From Corallium rubrum (taxonomy: Eukaryota > Cnidaria > Anthozoa > Scleralcyonacea > Coralliidae), in NCBI GenBank assembly GCA_964035015.1, contig OZ035997.1, positions 25,598,013 through 25,662,012 on the forward strand: a stretch of DNA of 64,000 nucleotides, in the 5' to 3' direction. A model generated the notes under the pieces. That model saw only the letters and a program-made list of their open reading frames with translations. It was not told where the DNA came from and ran no database searches. Both the position numbers and the translations under genes were made by a program. Of this stretch, positions 42,801 to 52,617 are shown piece after piece (position 1 is the stretch's first letter; the number at the start of each line of letters is the position of its first letter).

Positions 42801-43328
42801 TTTGTCAGTTCTTTTTACATTATTGGAAAATTTATATCTTTCTGTGGCTATTTACATCTTAAGATCAAAGGAAAATCGATTTTTAATCGGAATTTAGAGC
42901 TGGTGAATTTTAGTTGTTGTTTCGTATGAGTAGATATGTAATATGAGTAACTTTTAACCAAAATTTAATTATGAATATTTTGATGTATGGTATAGAGTCT
43001 TAAGCTGTGTAAAATTGTGAATGCTCCCCTTCGGATCACCATTTATTTCTAGCTTGAAAATATGCATTTTCACAGCGCGAGAGACAGCTGAAATTTTGTT
43101 CTGACGGCTGGAGATTCGATTTATAAACATGTATGTCATTATTTAAGAAATAGAAAACATTTTTCGTGTTTCCATAGAGTTATAGAAACACGAGTGGAAG
43201 TTTGGAGGAACACGAAAACAATGTTTTCTATTTCCTTTATAAAATAACGTGTCGAAAATGGGTATAGAACGTAAAAATAATCACTGCATCAAAGCGTAAA
43301 TTCTCCTTACTCTTCATAATGGCGTATA
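42801..43328. other. Gene-free stretch
   Basis: Contains a small inverted pair around GTGTTTCCATAGAGTTATAG and AAACACGAG (43165-43200) that recurs at 43818-43845. No gene is visible. Confidence 0.4.
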
Positions 43329-43763
43329 AAGGCCTGGCCAAACGCTTTCAACATTTCATTCAACATCGTTCAACATTGTTGAATTCAACATGTTGAAAGC
43401 GTTTGGCCACCCCTGTTGAATGATGTTGAACGTTGTTGAATGGCGTTGAATGATGTTGAACGAAATTTGAACATGTTCAAACTTTCGTTCAACACGCGTT
43501 CAACATTTCTATTGTTCTCAAAATGTTGAAAGGTGTTGAACGCATTTGACCACATTTCATTCAACTTTGTTGAACAGGGGCATGCGCCATGCGGGATATT
43601 GTCAATTTCAGCTTTTGTGGTAGCCCGCATTCAATTAATTGTCATTCATGAATGTTGAACGATGTTGAATTCATTTGGCCACTCGTGCTTTCAACATTAT
43701 TCAACATCGTTCAACAATGTTGAATGATGTTGAATGCGATGTTGAAAGCGTTTGGCCAGGCCT
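43329..43763. mobile_element. GTTGAA-rich MITE
   Basis: The ends AAGGCCTGGCCAAACGCTTT and CAACAT are mirrored at 43738-43763. The interior is packed with GTTGAA and its complement TTCAAC in both orientations, including a full inner pair (43390-43412). The whole element can form many alternative hairpins. It is non-coding; the overlapping 81-codon frame is incidental. Confidence 0.82.
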
Positions 43764-44390
43764 TAATGGCGTATCCTACACTGTAATGATGGCGTAATGA
43801 ATGGCGTAGACCTTGCCGTGTTTCCATCGAGTTATAGAAACACGGCTTTCAACCAATCGCCGCGCTTGTTTTCAAAATGTTATTTTATCAATATATATGT
43901 GAAGCTTGTGCTTTGTCTTTCACAAAAAAACGCATTTATAGACATAAGCGATGATTTTCCTTTTTATCAAACAAAGCGCATTTTATAAACACAAATTTAA
44001 TATTCGCTTTGGCTTTCTCCACACCCGAATTAAAAGACACAAAAGTATTCGCATGTAATATGATTATGGAACACAAAGTATCTGCTTCTGTTCTTGACAA
44101 CCATCAAGCGAATTTTATAAACTAAGACAAACTATTCCTTAGGACTTTCTTCACAGCATCTCGAAACGCATTTTCAAACATCTATGCGGCTTCCAGTTCA
44201 TTCTTTGATTATTTAGCTCAATTGTCCAAGAATATTTTACAGTAACTCAGTACTATCGCCTTTCACTTGTCACTAACCTCTAAACGATTTCTGACAAAAA
44301 GACTTGAGATATGAGTTTATGGGATACGTATACTGTATATCCCTTTCAAAAGTACAGACTGACTGAGAAATCAACCTTTATGTAATATGT

Positions 44391-44790
44391 AAAGGCCGAC
44401 AATGAGGACTAGACCGGGTTTTCAAGTACGAGGAATTCGTTCCAGTCCGAGGCGAAGCCGAGGACTGCAACGAATTCCAAGTACTTGAAAACCCGGTCTA
44501 GTCCGAATTGGAGGCCTTTACATGACTTCTCAAAATCACTTAGAGTCTTAGTGTATTCCCAAAATGAATTAGTGCATTAGTAACTAGTGTATGGATGAAT
44601 AACCGATTGTGTGAAGTAATACTTCAAGTCCAAGGACTTGAAATATTATTTCCAGTCCTTGGACTGGAAATAATATTTCAAGTCCTCTGCCCAGTAGTTC
44701 CCTGGTATTTCAAGTCCCTTCACGTGGTGCAATTCAGCGCTTCTGATTGATTGATTATCTCATGAATTATTAATGAGTTTGAGAAGTACA
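44391..44790. mobile_element. Hairpin insert(s) within the duplicated flank
   Basis: 44391-44521 is a near-perfect palindrome (AAAGGCC, GGACTAGACCGGGTTTTCAA, then the inverse, ending GGCCTTT). 44620-44720 has further inverted pairs (CAAGTCCAAGGACTTG, ATTATTTCCAGTCC). The other duplicate lacks the whole block, so it inserted after the duplication or was lost there. Confidence 0.7.
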
Positions 44791-45759
44791 AATCACAACA
44801 ACGTCTTGAGTAGAAGGAAACCCGTCAAACCGAAACTCGAAAGTAGGAAAAAGCAATAGTAAAACTAGTTAAGAAAACTGACGAAGATAAGGGTCGGAAT
44901 AAACGGTAAAAATATAGAGCAGTAATAACAAACATTTAGTAGCAATACTGTTCGGGTTTCCCTGTTTACATCCTATCACTGTTAAGTTTGTTTTCTATTT
45001 TGTGTGTCCTTAATATTAAAAGTATTTTTAACGTAAATTCGTTGGATGTTTTTGCTTGCCTGTCGTTTTTTTACACCCATGACTGTCGTCTTATCTACTT
45101 TTAAATAATTTTCTTTTTGTAAAACCACTTGTGACTTAGCGTAGCTTGTCTATAATTTGACATAAAAATCGGAAAGGGATTTTTCTCCTGTAGAAGGTAC
45201 AAATGCTGTTGAAATATGTATTAACATGTAGGTGAAAATAGTTTCAGCACTTCAAATTTCGACATGAAAAGTTGTTTTTGTTGTATTAGTTTAGCTCTTT
45301 CCTGTCCGAATTGGTCTTTAGCATTTTATTTACCACTTTAAAGTAATGAGAGAAATTGGGACCGAAATCACTCACAGATCTTTTCACAAAAAAACTTGAA
45401 ATTACAAATTACGACTTAAAATGACTTAATGTGTAGTTGTTGACGTTACTGTGTTTAAAAACGTAGTTCTATCTATCTTCTACTCATTTGCAGTGAATAC
45501 AAAATTAACACTCTTATTTAATCGTTGAGTCGCTCTTTTGGCTTTTATCCAAATACAGCTCTAGCTCGGGATCCGCAGGTCCTTCGCGTCGTATTTGGCT
45601 AAAAGCCTCTGTTCTCGGTAGTTAACTCTTACTTATTTGTTACATACTGTAACAAATGCATTTTTTTATTACTTTTGTGTTAGGAAAGTGACAGAATTGG
45701 TTAAAGACAAACATAAGAAGGATACTGTAACTGGAGAAAAAAGGAATCGCTACGGATAT

Positions 45760-46005
45760 AAACACTATTTTTTTATAAACACGAACTGCATAAACACGAA
45801 CTATATATAAACACGAATTTTTTATAATCATGAACTTTATAAATACGAATTCTTTATCAACGCGAACTTTATAAACACGAACTTCATAAACACGAGCTTT
45901 ATATGCATAAACTTTTTATAATCACGAACTTTATAAACACGAACTTTTTACGAACACGAACTTAAAAAACACGAAAATTTTATAAACACGAACTGTATAA
46001 CGATG
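45760..46005. repeat. Degenerate CACGAACTTTATAAA tandem repeat, copy 2
   Basis: A dozen or so irregular AAACACGAACTTTATAA units that end about 40 bases before the TPR-CHAT start codon. The partner array is at 25690-26090. Confidence 0.8.
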
Positions 46006-46039
46006 TAGTTTAGAATGGAAAAAATCGTAAGTTAAAAAG

Positions 46040-49000
46040 ATGCACATATTCACCATAGAAGATCTACAGAACGCTCTTGATATCGCTGAAAAAATCCAGA
46101 ATGAAGAAAAGGATGAAGAAAACAAAAAATTCCTAAATAATTTTGTTGGTCTACTTAGGTCATCTGATCTGGGCTGTAAGGCTTATGAAACTGCTCCCGC
46201 ACAAAGGAAGAATGGCGACAATGGAATCAGGGAATATCAAAAGACAATGAACGATTATAGAAAAGATTTGAAGATTGCGTACGAACAGGCATTTTTGTAC
46301 TACGAGAATGGGGAATACTGGAAGGCAATTGGCTATTGCCCCAAAGTCTTGACCACTGCTCAGAAAGTAGGCGACAAAGTATACGAAGGAGCAGCTTTTG
46401 CAGTTATGGGGCTAGCCTACGAGGAAATTGGTGAATACCACAAAGCAATTGACTGTCATCGTAAACGCTTGGAGATTGCTGTAGAGCTTGGCGATAGAGG
46501 AGGGATAGGCAGAGCTCATGGAAATATGGGAAATGCGTACAACAAAATTGGTGAATACCACAAAGCAATTGACTGTCATCGTAAAAACTTGGAGATTGCT
46601 GTAGAGCTTGGAGACAAAGGAGGGATAGGCAGAGCTCATGCACATATGGGAAATGCGTACAACAACATTGGTGAATATCACAAAGCAATTCACTGTCATC
46701 GCAAACGCTTGGAGATTGCTGTAGAGCTTGCCGATAGAGGAGGGATAGGCAGAGCTCATGGAAATTTGGGGAATGCGTACAACAACGTTGGTGAATACCA
46801 CAAAGCAATTGACTGTCATCGTAAAGACTTGGAAATTGCTGTAGAGCTTGGCGATAGAGGAGGGATAGGCAGAGCTCATGCAAATATGGGAAATGCGTAC
46901 AACGAGATTGGTGAATACCGCAAAGCAATTGACTGTCATCGTAAATGCTTGGACATTGCTGTAGAGCTTGGCGATAGAGGAGGGATAGGCAGAGCTCATG
47001 CAAATATGGGAAATGCGTACAAGAACATTGGTGAATACCAAAAAGCAATTGACTGTCATCGTAAAAACTTGGAGATTGCTGTAGAGCTTGGCGACAAACG
47101 TGTGATAGGCATATCTCATGGAAATATGGGAAATGCGTACAAGAACATTGGTGAATACTACAAAGCAATTGACTGTCATCGTAAAAACTTGGAGATTGCT
47201 GTAGAGCTTGGCGACAAAAGAGGGATAGGCATATCTCATGGAAATATGGGAAATGCGTACAACAACATTGGTGAATACTACAAAGCAATTGACTGTCATC
47301 GTAAAGACTTGGAGATTGCTGTAGAGCTTGGCGATAGAGGAGGGATAGGCAGAGCTCATGCAAATATGGGAAATGCGTACAACGACATTGGTGAATACCA
47401 CAAAGCAATTGACTGTCATCGTAAATGCTTGGACATTGTTGTAGAGCTTGGCGATCGAGGAGGGATAGGCAGAGCTCATGCAAATATGGGAAATGCGTAC
47501 AGGAACATTGGTGAATACCAAAAAGCAATTGACTGTCATCGTAAAAACTTGGAGATTGCTGTAGAGCTTGGCGACAAAAGTGGGATAGGCAGAGCTCATG
47601 CAAATATGGGAAATGCGTACAACAACATTGGTGAATACCAAAAAGCAATTGACTGTCATCGTAAAGACTTGGAGATTGCTGTAGAGCTTGGCGACAAAAG
47701 TGGGATAGGCAGAGCTCATGCAAATATGGGAAATGCGTACAACGACATTGGTGAATACCGCAAAGCAATTGACTGTCATCGTAAATGCTTGGACATTGCT
47801 GTAGAGCTTGGCGATAGAGGAGGGATAGGCAAAGCTCATGCAAATATGGGAAATGCGTACAACAACATTGGTGAATACCACAAAGCAATTGACTGTCATC
47901 GTAAAGGCTTGGGGATTGCTGTAGAGCTTGGAGACAAAGGAGGGATAGGCAGAGCTCATGCAAGTATGGGAAATGCGTACAACAAGATTGGTGAATACCA
48001 AAAAGCAATTGACTGTCATCGTAAAGACTTGGAGATTGCTGTAGAGCTTGGAGACAAAGGAGGGATAGGCAGAGCTCATGCAAATATGGGAAATGCGTAC
48101 AACAACATTGGTGAATACCAAAAAGCAATTGACTGCTCTTGTAAATCCTTGGAGATTGCTGAAGAACTTGGAGAAGTACATATGGTAGCAATTAGCCAAA
48201 GTAATCTTGGTGTTTTTTACTTAAGGAATAATGACAAAGTAGCTTGCTCATTCTTCGCTAAGTCAATGTTAAGCTACGAGAAGATCCGTTGTTCTGGAGT
48301 TTATGAAGATGAATTAAATACCTCTATGTCCAATCTGTTTGCTGATGTGCACAAAAAGTTTCTCGAAAGTCTTTTGAATCTGAAACAAGTCAAATCGGCC
48401 TTGTTGGTGTCGGACAGTGGGAAAGCGAAAGCTCTTTACGACTTAACAAGAAGATGTGCGGACGTTGTTACGGATCCTTCTCTTGATGAGAGGTTTACTA
48501 TTGCAATCCAAGCAATTGCCAACGATCCTTGTTTAAAAACAAACGAAGCATTTCTTGATATTGTTTTGTCCAAAGTGATGTGTCTGATGCGAGATGAAAA
48601 TATTATTTCCTACACGTTTGATCGTCAACATAATCTACACGCATGGGTTATTTCAAGAAAAGGTATTTTCCACAAGACATGGAAAACAGCGAACGGTATG
48701 TCGGCGAAAATCTATGGGGAGACAATCAATCGTGGGATACAAGAGTGTTTGATGCGAAATTTTCCAGAGAATGTTTGCTATTGTCCAGGATCAGCAGAGA
48801 CGTGCAACTTGGGTGGAAATGCAAAGATAAATCATCTTGATCATCCATTGATTAGTAACAAAGATGACCGTGGGAATAAGTTCACTCGAGATTTAGAAGA
48901 AAGAGTTGAAAATTTGACGAGAATTGACAACACAAGATCGGAAACGATAAACTATGATCCAAATATCTTAGTCCTGAAGTCCTTGAAGGGAAGATACAAC

Positions 49001-50068
49001 TTGGATGGCTCAACCACTAATCAACACGGCTCCTGTAATTCTTCTCAGAAGAGCAGTGAAGAAAATGAGGAAGATACGAAAAAGGTAGTTGGATGGTATT
49101 CGTTGGAAAGACCAAATGTTACTCACAGTCGAGTGAAAAACGGTACTGATCATCCAGGGCCTCAACTGAAGCAGGACACATGTCAAACAAAACTAGAGAA
49201 ACTATATTCAATATATATTTCACCTATCGAAGAATATCTGGTTGGCTCAAGGATTCTAATCGTCCCAGAAGGCTCGTTATTTAAAGTACCATTTTGTGCT
49301 TTACTCAACTCGAAGAAAGAATATCTGTGCGACAGGTACAGTCTACAGTTTACCCCGGCGTTACATGTTCTTAATGCGAGTTTGTCGAAGCCCTTAGGGA
49401 AGATTGGACCGGCTCTTTTTGTTGGAAATCCAATTGTTGGAGATGTCAGATTTAACGACGTACTCACATCGATACCTCAACTTGCTAACGCCAAAGTCGA
49501 AGCTAAAGAATGCAGTGAATATTTCAAAGCCGAGCCACTGTTAGATGAAAAGGCTACAAAGGAGAATGTCCTGAAGAACATGAAAAATGCAAGTGTCGTT
49601 CACATCGCTGCACATGGGGACATGGATTACGCCGACATATTCCTCGCACCTAACGAAAGAGCACCAAAACCTCCGAGCGAAGAGCATTATCTCTTAACGG
49701 CTGAAGATGTTGTCGAGTGCACTCTTGAAGCTCGTCTTGTAGTATTGAGCTGTTGTCACAGCGGTCGTGGTCAAATATCCGCCGAGGGTGTTGTCGGTAT
49801 TGCAAGATCTTTCCTAGGGGCTGGTGCCCGTTCAGTTTTGGTGTCGCTTTGGAGCATCCTAGACGCAGAAACTATGGAATTTATGAAGCTGTTCTATGAG
49901 AAAGTCATCCAAGGAGTCTCCGTGTGCGTTGCTCTACAGCAAACAATGATTGAAATGAAGAAGAAATACACAATGGAAGCGTGGCGGTATTTCCAAATAG
50001 TCGGAGAAGACATTTCACTAAGCAAAGACGAAATTGAAGAAATTCGTCGACAATCTTCAGCAAAGTAA
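46040..50068 (+). CDS. TPR-CHAT protein (tetratricopeptide repeats plus CHAT caspase-like domain)
   Basis: 1,342 codons in one uninterrupted frame from an ATG with A at -3. Residues 1-130 are helical and charged, ending in a first degenerate TPR (YYENGEYWKAIGYCPK). Residues 131-690 are 14 nearly identical 40-residue TPRs of the type GEYHKAIDCHRK-LEIAVELGD, followed by a diverged fifteenth. Residues 735-1045 form a linker. Residues ~1050-1335 are a CHAT domain (caspase-HetF-associated-with-TPRs): the His of HIAAHGD at 1192 and the Cys of VLSCCHSGRG at 1239 (Cys1238 precedes it) match the catalytic pair, then FLGAGARSVLVSLWSI and a C-terminal EAWRYFQIVG. By family the TPRs bind partners and CHAT is a putative cysteine protease; in cnidarians such genes are numerous and suspected to act in immunity or cell death. 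Substrate and activity are unknown. No canonical poly(A) signal was spotted close downstream. An upstream exon is possible. Confidence 0.93.
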   Translation: MHIFTIEDLQNALDIAEKIQNEEKDEENKKFLNNFVGLLRSSDLGCKAYETAPAQRKNGDNGIREYQKTMNDYRKDLKIAYEQAFLYYENGEYWKAIGYCPKVLTTAQKVGDKVYEGAAFAVMGLAYEEIGEYHKAIDCHRKRLEIAVELGDRGGIGRAHGNMGNAYNKIGEYHKAIDCHRKNLEIAVELGDKGGIGRAHAHMGNAYNNIGEYHKAIHCHRKRLEIAVELADRGGIGRAHGNLGNAYNNVGEYHKAIDCHRKDLEIAVELGDRGGIGRAHANMGNAYNEIGEYRKAIDCHRKCLDIAVELGDRGGIGRAHANMGNAYKNIGEYQKAIDCHRKNLEIAVELGDKRVIGISHGNMGNAYKNIGEYYKAIDCHRKNLEIAVELGDKRGIGISHGNMGNAYNNIGEYYKAIDCHRKDLEIAVELGDRGGIGRAHANMGNAYNDIGEYHKAIDCHRKCLDIVVELGDRGGIGRAHANMGNAYRNIGEYQKAIDCHRKNLEIAVELGDKSGIGRAHANMGNAYNNIGEYQKAIDCHRKDLEIAVELGDKSGIGRAHANMGNAYNDIGEYRKAIDCHRKCLDIAVELGDRGGIGKAHANMGNAYNNIGEYHKAIDCHRKGLGIAVELGDKGGIGRAHASMGNAYNKIGEYQKAIDCHRKDLEIAVELGDKGGIGRAHANMGNAYNNIGEYQKAIDCSCKSLEIAEELGEVHMVAISQSNLGVFYLRNNDKVACSFFAKSMLSYEKIRCSGVYEDELNTSMSNLFADVHKKFLESLLNLKQVKSALLVSDSGKAKALYDLTRRCADVVTDPSLDERFTIAIQAIANDPCLKTNEAFLDIVLSKVMCLMRDENIISYTFDRQHNLHAWVISRKGIFHKTWKTANGMSAKIYGETINRGIQECLMRNFPENVCYCPGSAETCNLGGNAKINHLDHPLISNKDDRGNKFTRDLEERVENLTRIDNTRSETINYDPNILVLKSLKGRYNLDGSTTNQHGSCNSSQKSSEENEEDTKKVVGWYSLERPNVTHSRVKNGTDHPGPQLKQDTCQTKLEKLYSIYISPIEEYLVGSRILIVPEGSLFKVPFCALLNSKKEYLCDRYSLQFTPALHVLNASLSKPLGKIGPALFVGNPIVGDVRFNDVLTSIPQLANAKVEAKECSEYFKAEPLLDEKATKENVLKNMKNASVVHIAAHGDMDYADIFLAPNERAPKPPSEEHYLLTAEDVVECTLEARLVVLSCCHSGRGQISAEGVVGIARSFLGAGARSVLVSLWSILDAETMEFMKLFYEKVIQGVSVCVALQQTMIEMKKKYTMEAWRYFQIVGEDISLSKDEIEEIRRQSSAK
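46430..48109. repeat. 14 x 120-bp exonic tandem repeat encoding the TPRs
   Basis: Units begin at 46430 and recur every 120 bases with no indel through 48109. Most differ by only 3-10 bases, synonymous sites included, so the array is kept alike at DNA level. It varies at a few codons: the residue after CHRK is R, N, D, C or G, and the GDRGG/GDKGG/GDKSG positions also change. Because of the 3n period two antisense frames of 595 codons stay open; they are shadows. Confidence 0.95.
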
Positions 50069-50379
50069 ACAGAACAAATATTAGAACTTCTATATTATCG
50101 TTTAAGTACTTGTATTTGCTTAAGTTTGGTCATATACTGAACTTTATAGATAATTTATTTGTAATGTATCATACATGGGGAGGAGTATTTTATCAGGATT
50201 TTCGAACTCCGAAATGTTTGTTGAATCATGGTTAGTAAAAAAACTGGACAGGAAACTTGATGGCGTGAGCATGACAACCTTGGTTGAAATTAACAAGTTT
50301 AAAAAGCCCCTACACTATATTCAAAGTTTAGCAAAAATAACTCCTTATTAACCGACAGTGTGGTCATTGCGGAGAAATA
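50069..50379. other. 3' flank of the TPR-CHAT gene
   Basis: Presumed 3' UTR and flank. AT-rich, with no AATAAA seen in the first 300 bases and no other feature. Confidence 0.4.
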
Positions 50380-50720
50380 TCAGACCGAGGTCTTGACGGT
50401 ACGGAGCGAGGTTCGTACATAAAAGACCGAGATAATAAGTAAGAGATAAAGCCCGAGAACGAGGAAGCGTCCGAGGGCTGTATATCGCATACAGCCCGAC
50501 GTTCGAGGGTTTTATCTGACTTATTTCACGATTGAGGAGGTTTTCCAACAAACTTATGTCTTTTTTTCTACCTTGGACAAAGATTTTCCTACTTTTTTTC
50601 TTCATTTCTTTTCTAATTAGTATTCAAGGGCTGTATGCTATATACAGCCCGCGGTACATCAAAGAAAACCGACTCAATCGTGAAATAACGTCTGTAATGA
50701 CAGCAGTCGAGGTTAATATA
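50380..50720. mobile_element. Inverted-repeat element (GGGCTGTAT family), copy 1
   Basis: Shares with 60130-60430, in the opposite orientation, GTTTTCCAACAAA, CTTGGACAAAGATTTTCCTA-like sequence, CTAATTAGTATTCA, GAAAACCGACTCAAT and the GGGCTGTAT/ATACAGCCC palindromes. It is non-coding; the two short frames over it are incidental. Confidence 0.6.
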
Positions 50721-52079
50721 AATTTCATTTTAAAAATTTGAAATGTCAACATATATAGTTATCTGAACACGAGAAGGCGAAGAATTCGAAAAAATCTTCA
50801 CTTGTAAATAAAAGGGCAGTAAGATGGAAAATCTTCTATTCAATTTTGATTTTGTTTAGAAGTACTTTCCGTATAAGGAAGTATATCGTTCTTTATTAAA
50901 TTAGTATCTCATAATGTTCCAGAGATATTCAGGTTTTTGTAACATGCAAATGAGATCCAATCAACTCCACACATATCAAACGAACTTCCCCAAATTAGGA
51001 ATATATCAAACAATAACTGCATGTGCACATTGCAGTATACCATAGATAATGGAAGGGGAACTGGATAGGAAACTTCAAACGAAGTAGATATTCCTAAGGA
51101 TCTTATTTACATTTCTTTAAAACCAATATATCTTTGGAAAAAGATGTGAAATTGAACAAGCGAAGAGGCTATTCTATATTTTGACATGCGACACTTCTAA
51201 ATAAAATCAAAATTGGGATAGACATTTTGGCGTCTTACTGCACCTTTAAAAATCTTAGTAAAACAAGCCATATGTAATAGAAAATATACATGGTTTGAAA
51301 CCCAAACAAACTTCAAAGCGGTTAACAATCAAGCTACAATTCCTGTTGAAAGGTATATGGAGGTGCCAAATCCTTTGTTTTAGATTTATTAATATTTAAA
51401 CAGAACGGTTGATTGATTGAACGGCCAAACGTTGCTATTGGATGATTGCTTCATTATACAGAAAACACAATATGTTCAGTAACCGTGAAAGTACAAAAAT
51501 GTCCTTGAACCTGAACGAAAACAGAAAACATGACTTTTGTTGAGCTCCCAAACCATGTATATTTTCTATTAGCTATGAACAAGCATACTCACGCCAATCG
51601 TGACATCACAATTTTCAACTAAGGTTTCATCGTTTTGGAAAATGAGCAAACGACAGTATCACGCAACAGAGCTGAAATCACTCCACGTGACTAAGTTTCC
51701 TATCAAGTCTTTTTACTATCGTATCTGCTATCAAGACGTATGAATTTTCAAAACAATGAGGCACAAAATTTACGGTTGACCTCCTTTTTAGTTTAGTTTA
51801 ATGAATTTTAGTAGTGCCCGAGGTAGTGCCAATACAAAAGATAATACATGCATGTACATAAAATAATAAAGTAAATAGCAACGGAAAAGCAACAGGATAG
51901 GTCCAAATTGATAGCTAAACCGCTGATGAACAGAGGCCAGCGTGCCACTGAATAGAACTGAAGAGAACATTATATTATAGAATATTTTTATAATTTACCT
52001 TATCAGTTAATGCCGTTATATTTGGATTATCGCCACTGTAGTCCTTTATATTGGGATTGATACAGTTATATATTATACC
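50721..52079. other. Gene-free AT-rich stretch
   Basis: A 40-base piece at 51040-51080 (CCATAGATAATGGAAGGGGA) matches the tandem 2.9-kb unit. ATTTTCTATTA occurs near an inverted ACCATG context at 51275-51290 and 51555-51570 (ATACATGGTTTG against CAAACCATGTAT), suggesting a further ~300-base inverted-repeat element. No gene is seen. Confidence 0.4.
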
Positions 52080-52500
52080 CCGTTTACACGGTACCGGACA
52101 AATTCTGAATCGGTCTCGAATTTGTACGTTTCCGCCTGTTTACACGGAAGAAAAATTCGGAACTGGTCTCGAATTTGTAGGGTTCCGCCTGTTTACACGG
52201 AAGAAAAATTCGCAACCGGTCTCGAATTTGTAGGGTTCCGCCTGTTTACAAGGAAGAAAAATTCGGAACCGGTCTCGAATTTGTAGTGTGCCGCCTGTTT
52301 ACACGGAAGAAAAATTCGGAACCGGTCTCGAATTTGTAGGGTTCCGCCTGTTTACACGGAAGAAAAATTCGGAACCGGTCTCGAATTTGTAGGGTTCCGC
52401 CTGTTTACAAGGAAGAAAAATTCGGAACCGGTCTCGAATTTGTAGGGTTCCGCCTGTTTGCACGGGAGAAAAATTCGGAACCGGTCTCGAATTTGTAAGA
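52080..52500. repeat. 53-bp minisatellite
   Basis: About eight copies. CGCCTGTTTACA recurs at 52133, 52186, 52239, 52292, 52345, 52398 and 52451, exactly 53 bases apart. The unit holds CGGAAGAAAAATTCGGAACC and GGTCTCGAATTTGTAGGGTT. The frames across it are incidental. Confidence 0.95.
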
Positions 52501-52617
52501 ATTCATGATTATCCTTAATCTTAGGGTTAGGGTTTGGGGGTAGGGAATTATTTTTTTAAAATTGAGGATTATCGTTAATTCTACGCATTTCACAATTAAC
52601 GATAATCATGAATTCTA
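52501..52617. repeat. Short inverted repeat with telomere-like core
   Basis: AGAATTCATGATTATCC at the left and ATAATCATGAATTCT at the right are inverted copies. Near the left arm is TTAGGGTTAGGGTTTGGGGG (52522-52541), about two telomere-type repeats, too few to call an interstitial telomere. Confidence 0.5.

Larger units (their letters stand above)
44115..46039 (+). repeat. Duplicated 5' flank next to the TPR-CHAT gene
   Basis: This is the partner of 23180-26160 and the copy attached to the intact gene. Compared with the other copy it has an extra hairpin insert (about 44390-44790) and lacks the zinc-finger ORF and the SINE. Any promoter of the TPR-CHAT gene probably lies here, but no TATA box or initiator stands out. 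A donor-like CGTAAGTT at 46025-46032 sits just before the ATG. Confidence 0.8.

Noticed and set aside
46404-48199. Two 595-codon antisense frames opposite the TPR repeats
   Set aside because: They exist because the 120-bp unit is a multiple of 3; sense-strand codons show a clear TPR protein.
52522-52541. TTAGGGTTAGGGTTTGGGGG as an interstitial telomere
   Set aside because: Only about two units inside a short palindrome; too little to separate from chance.
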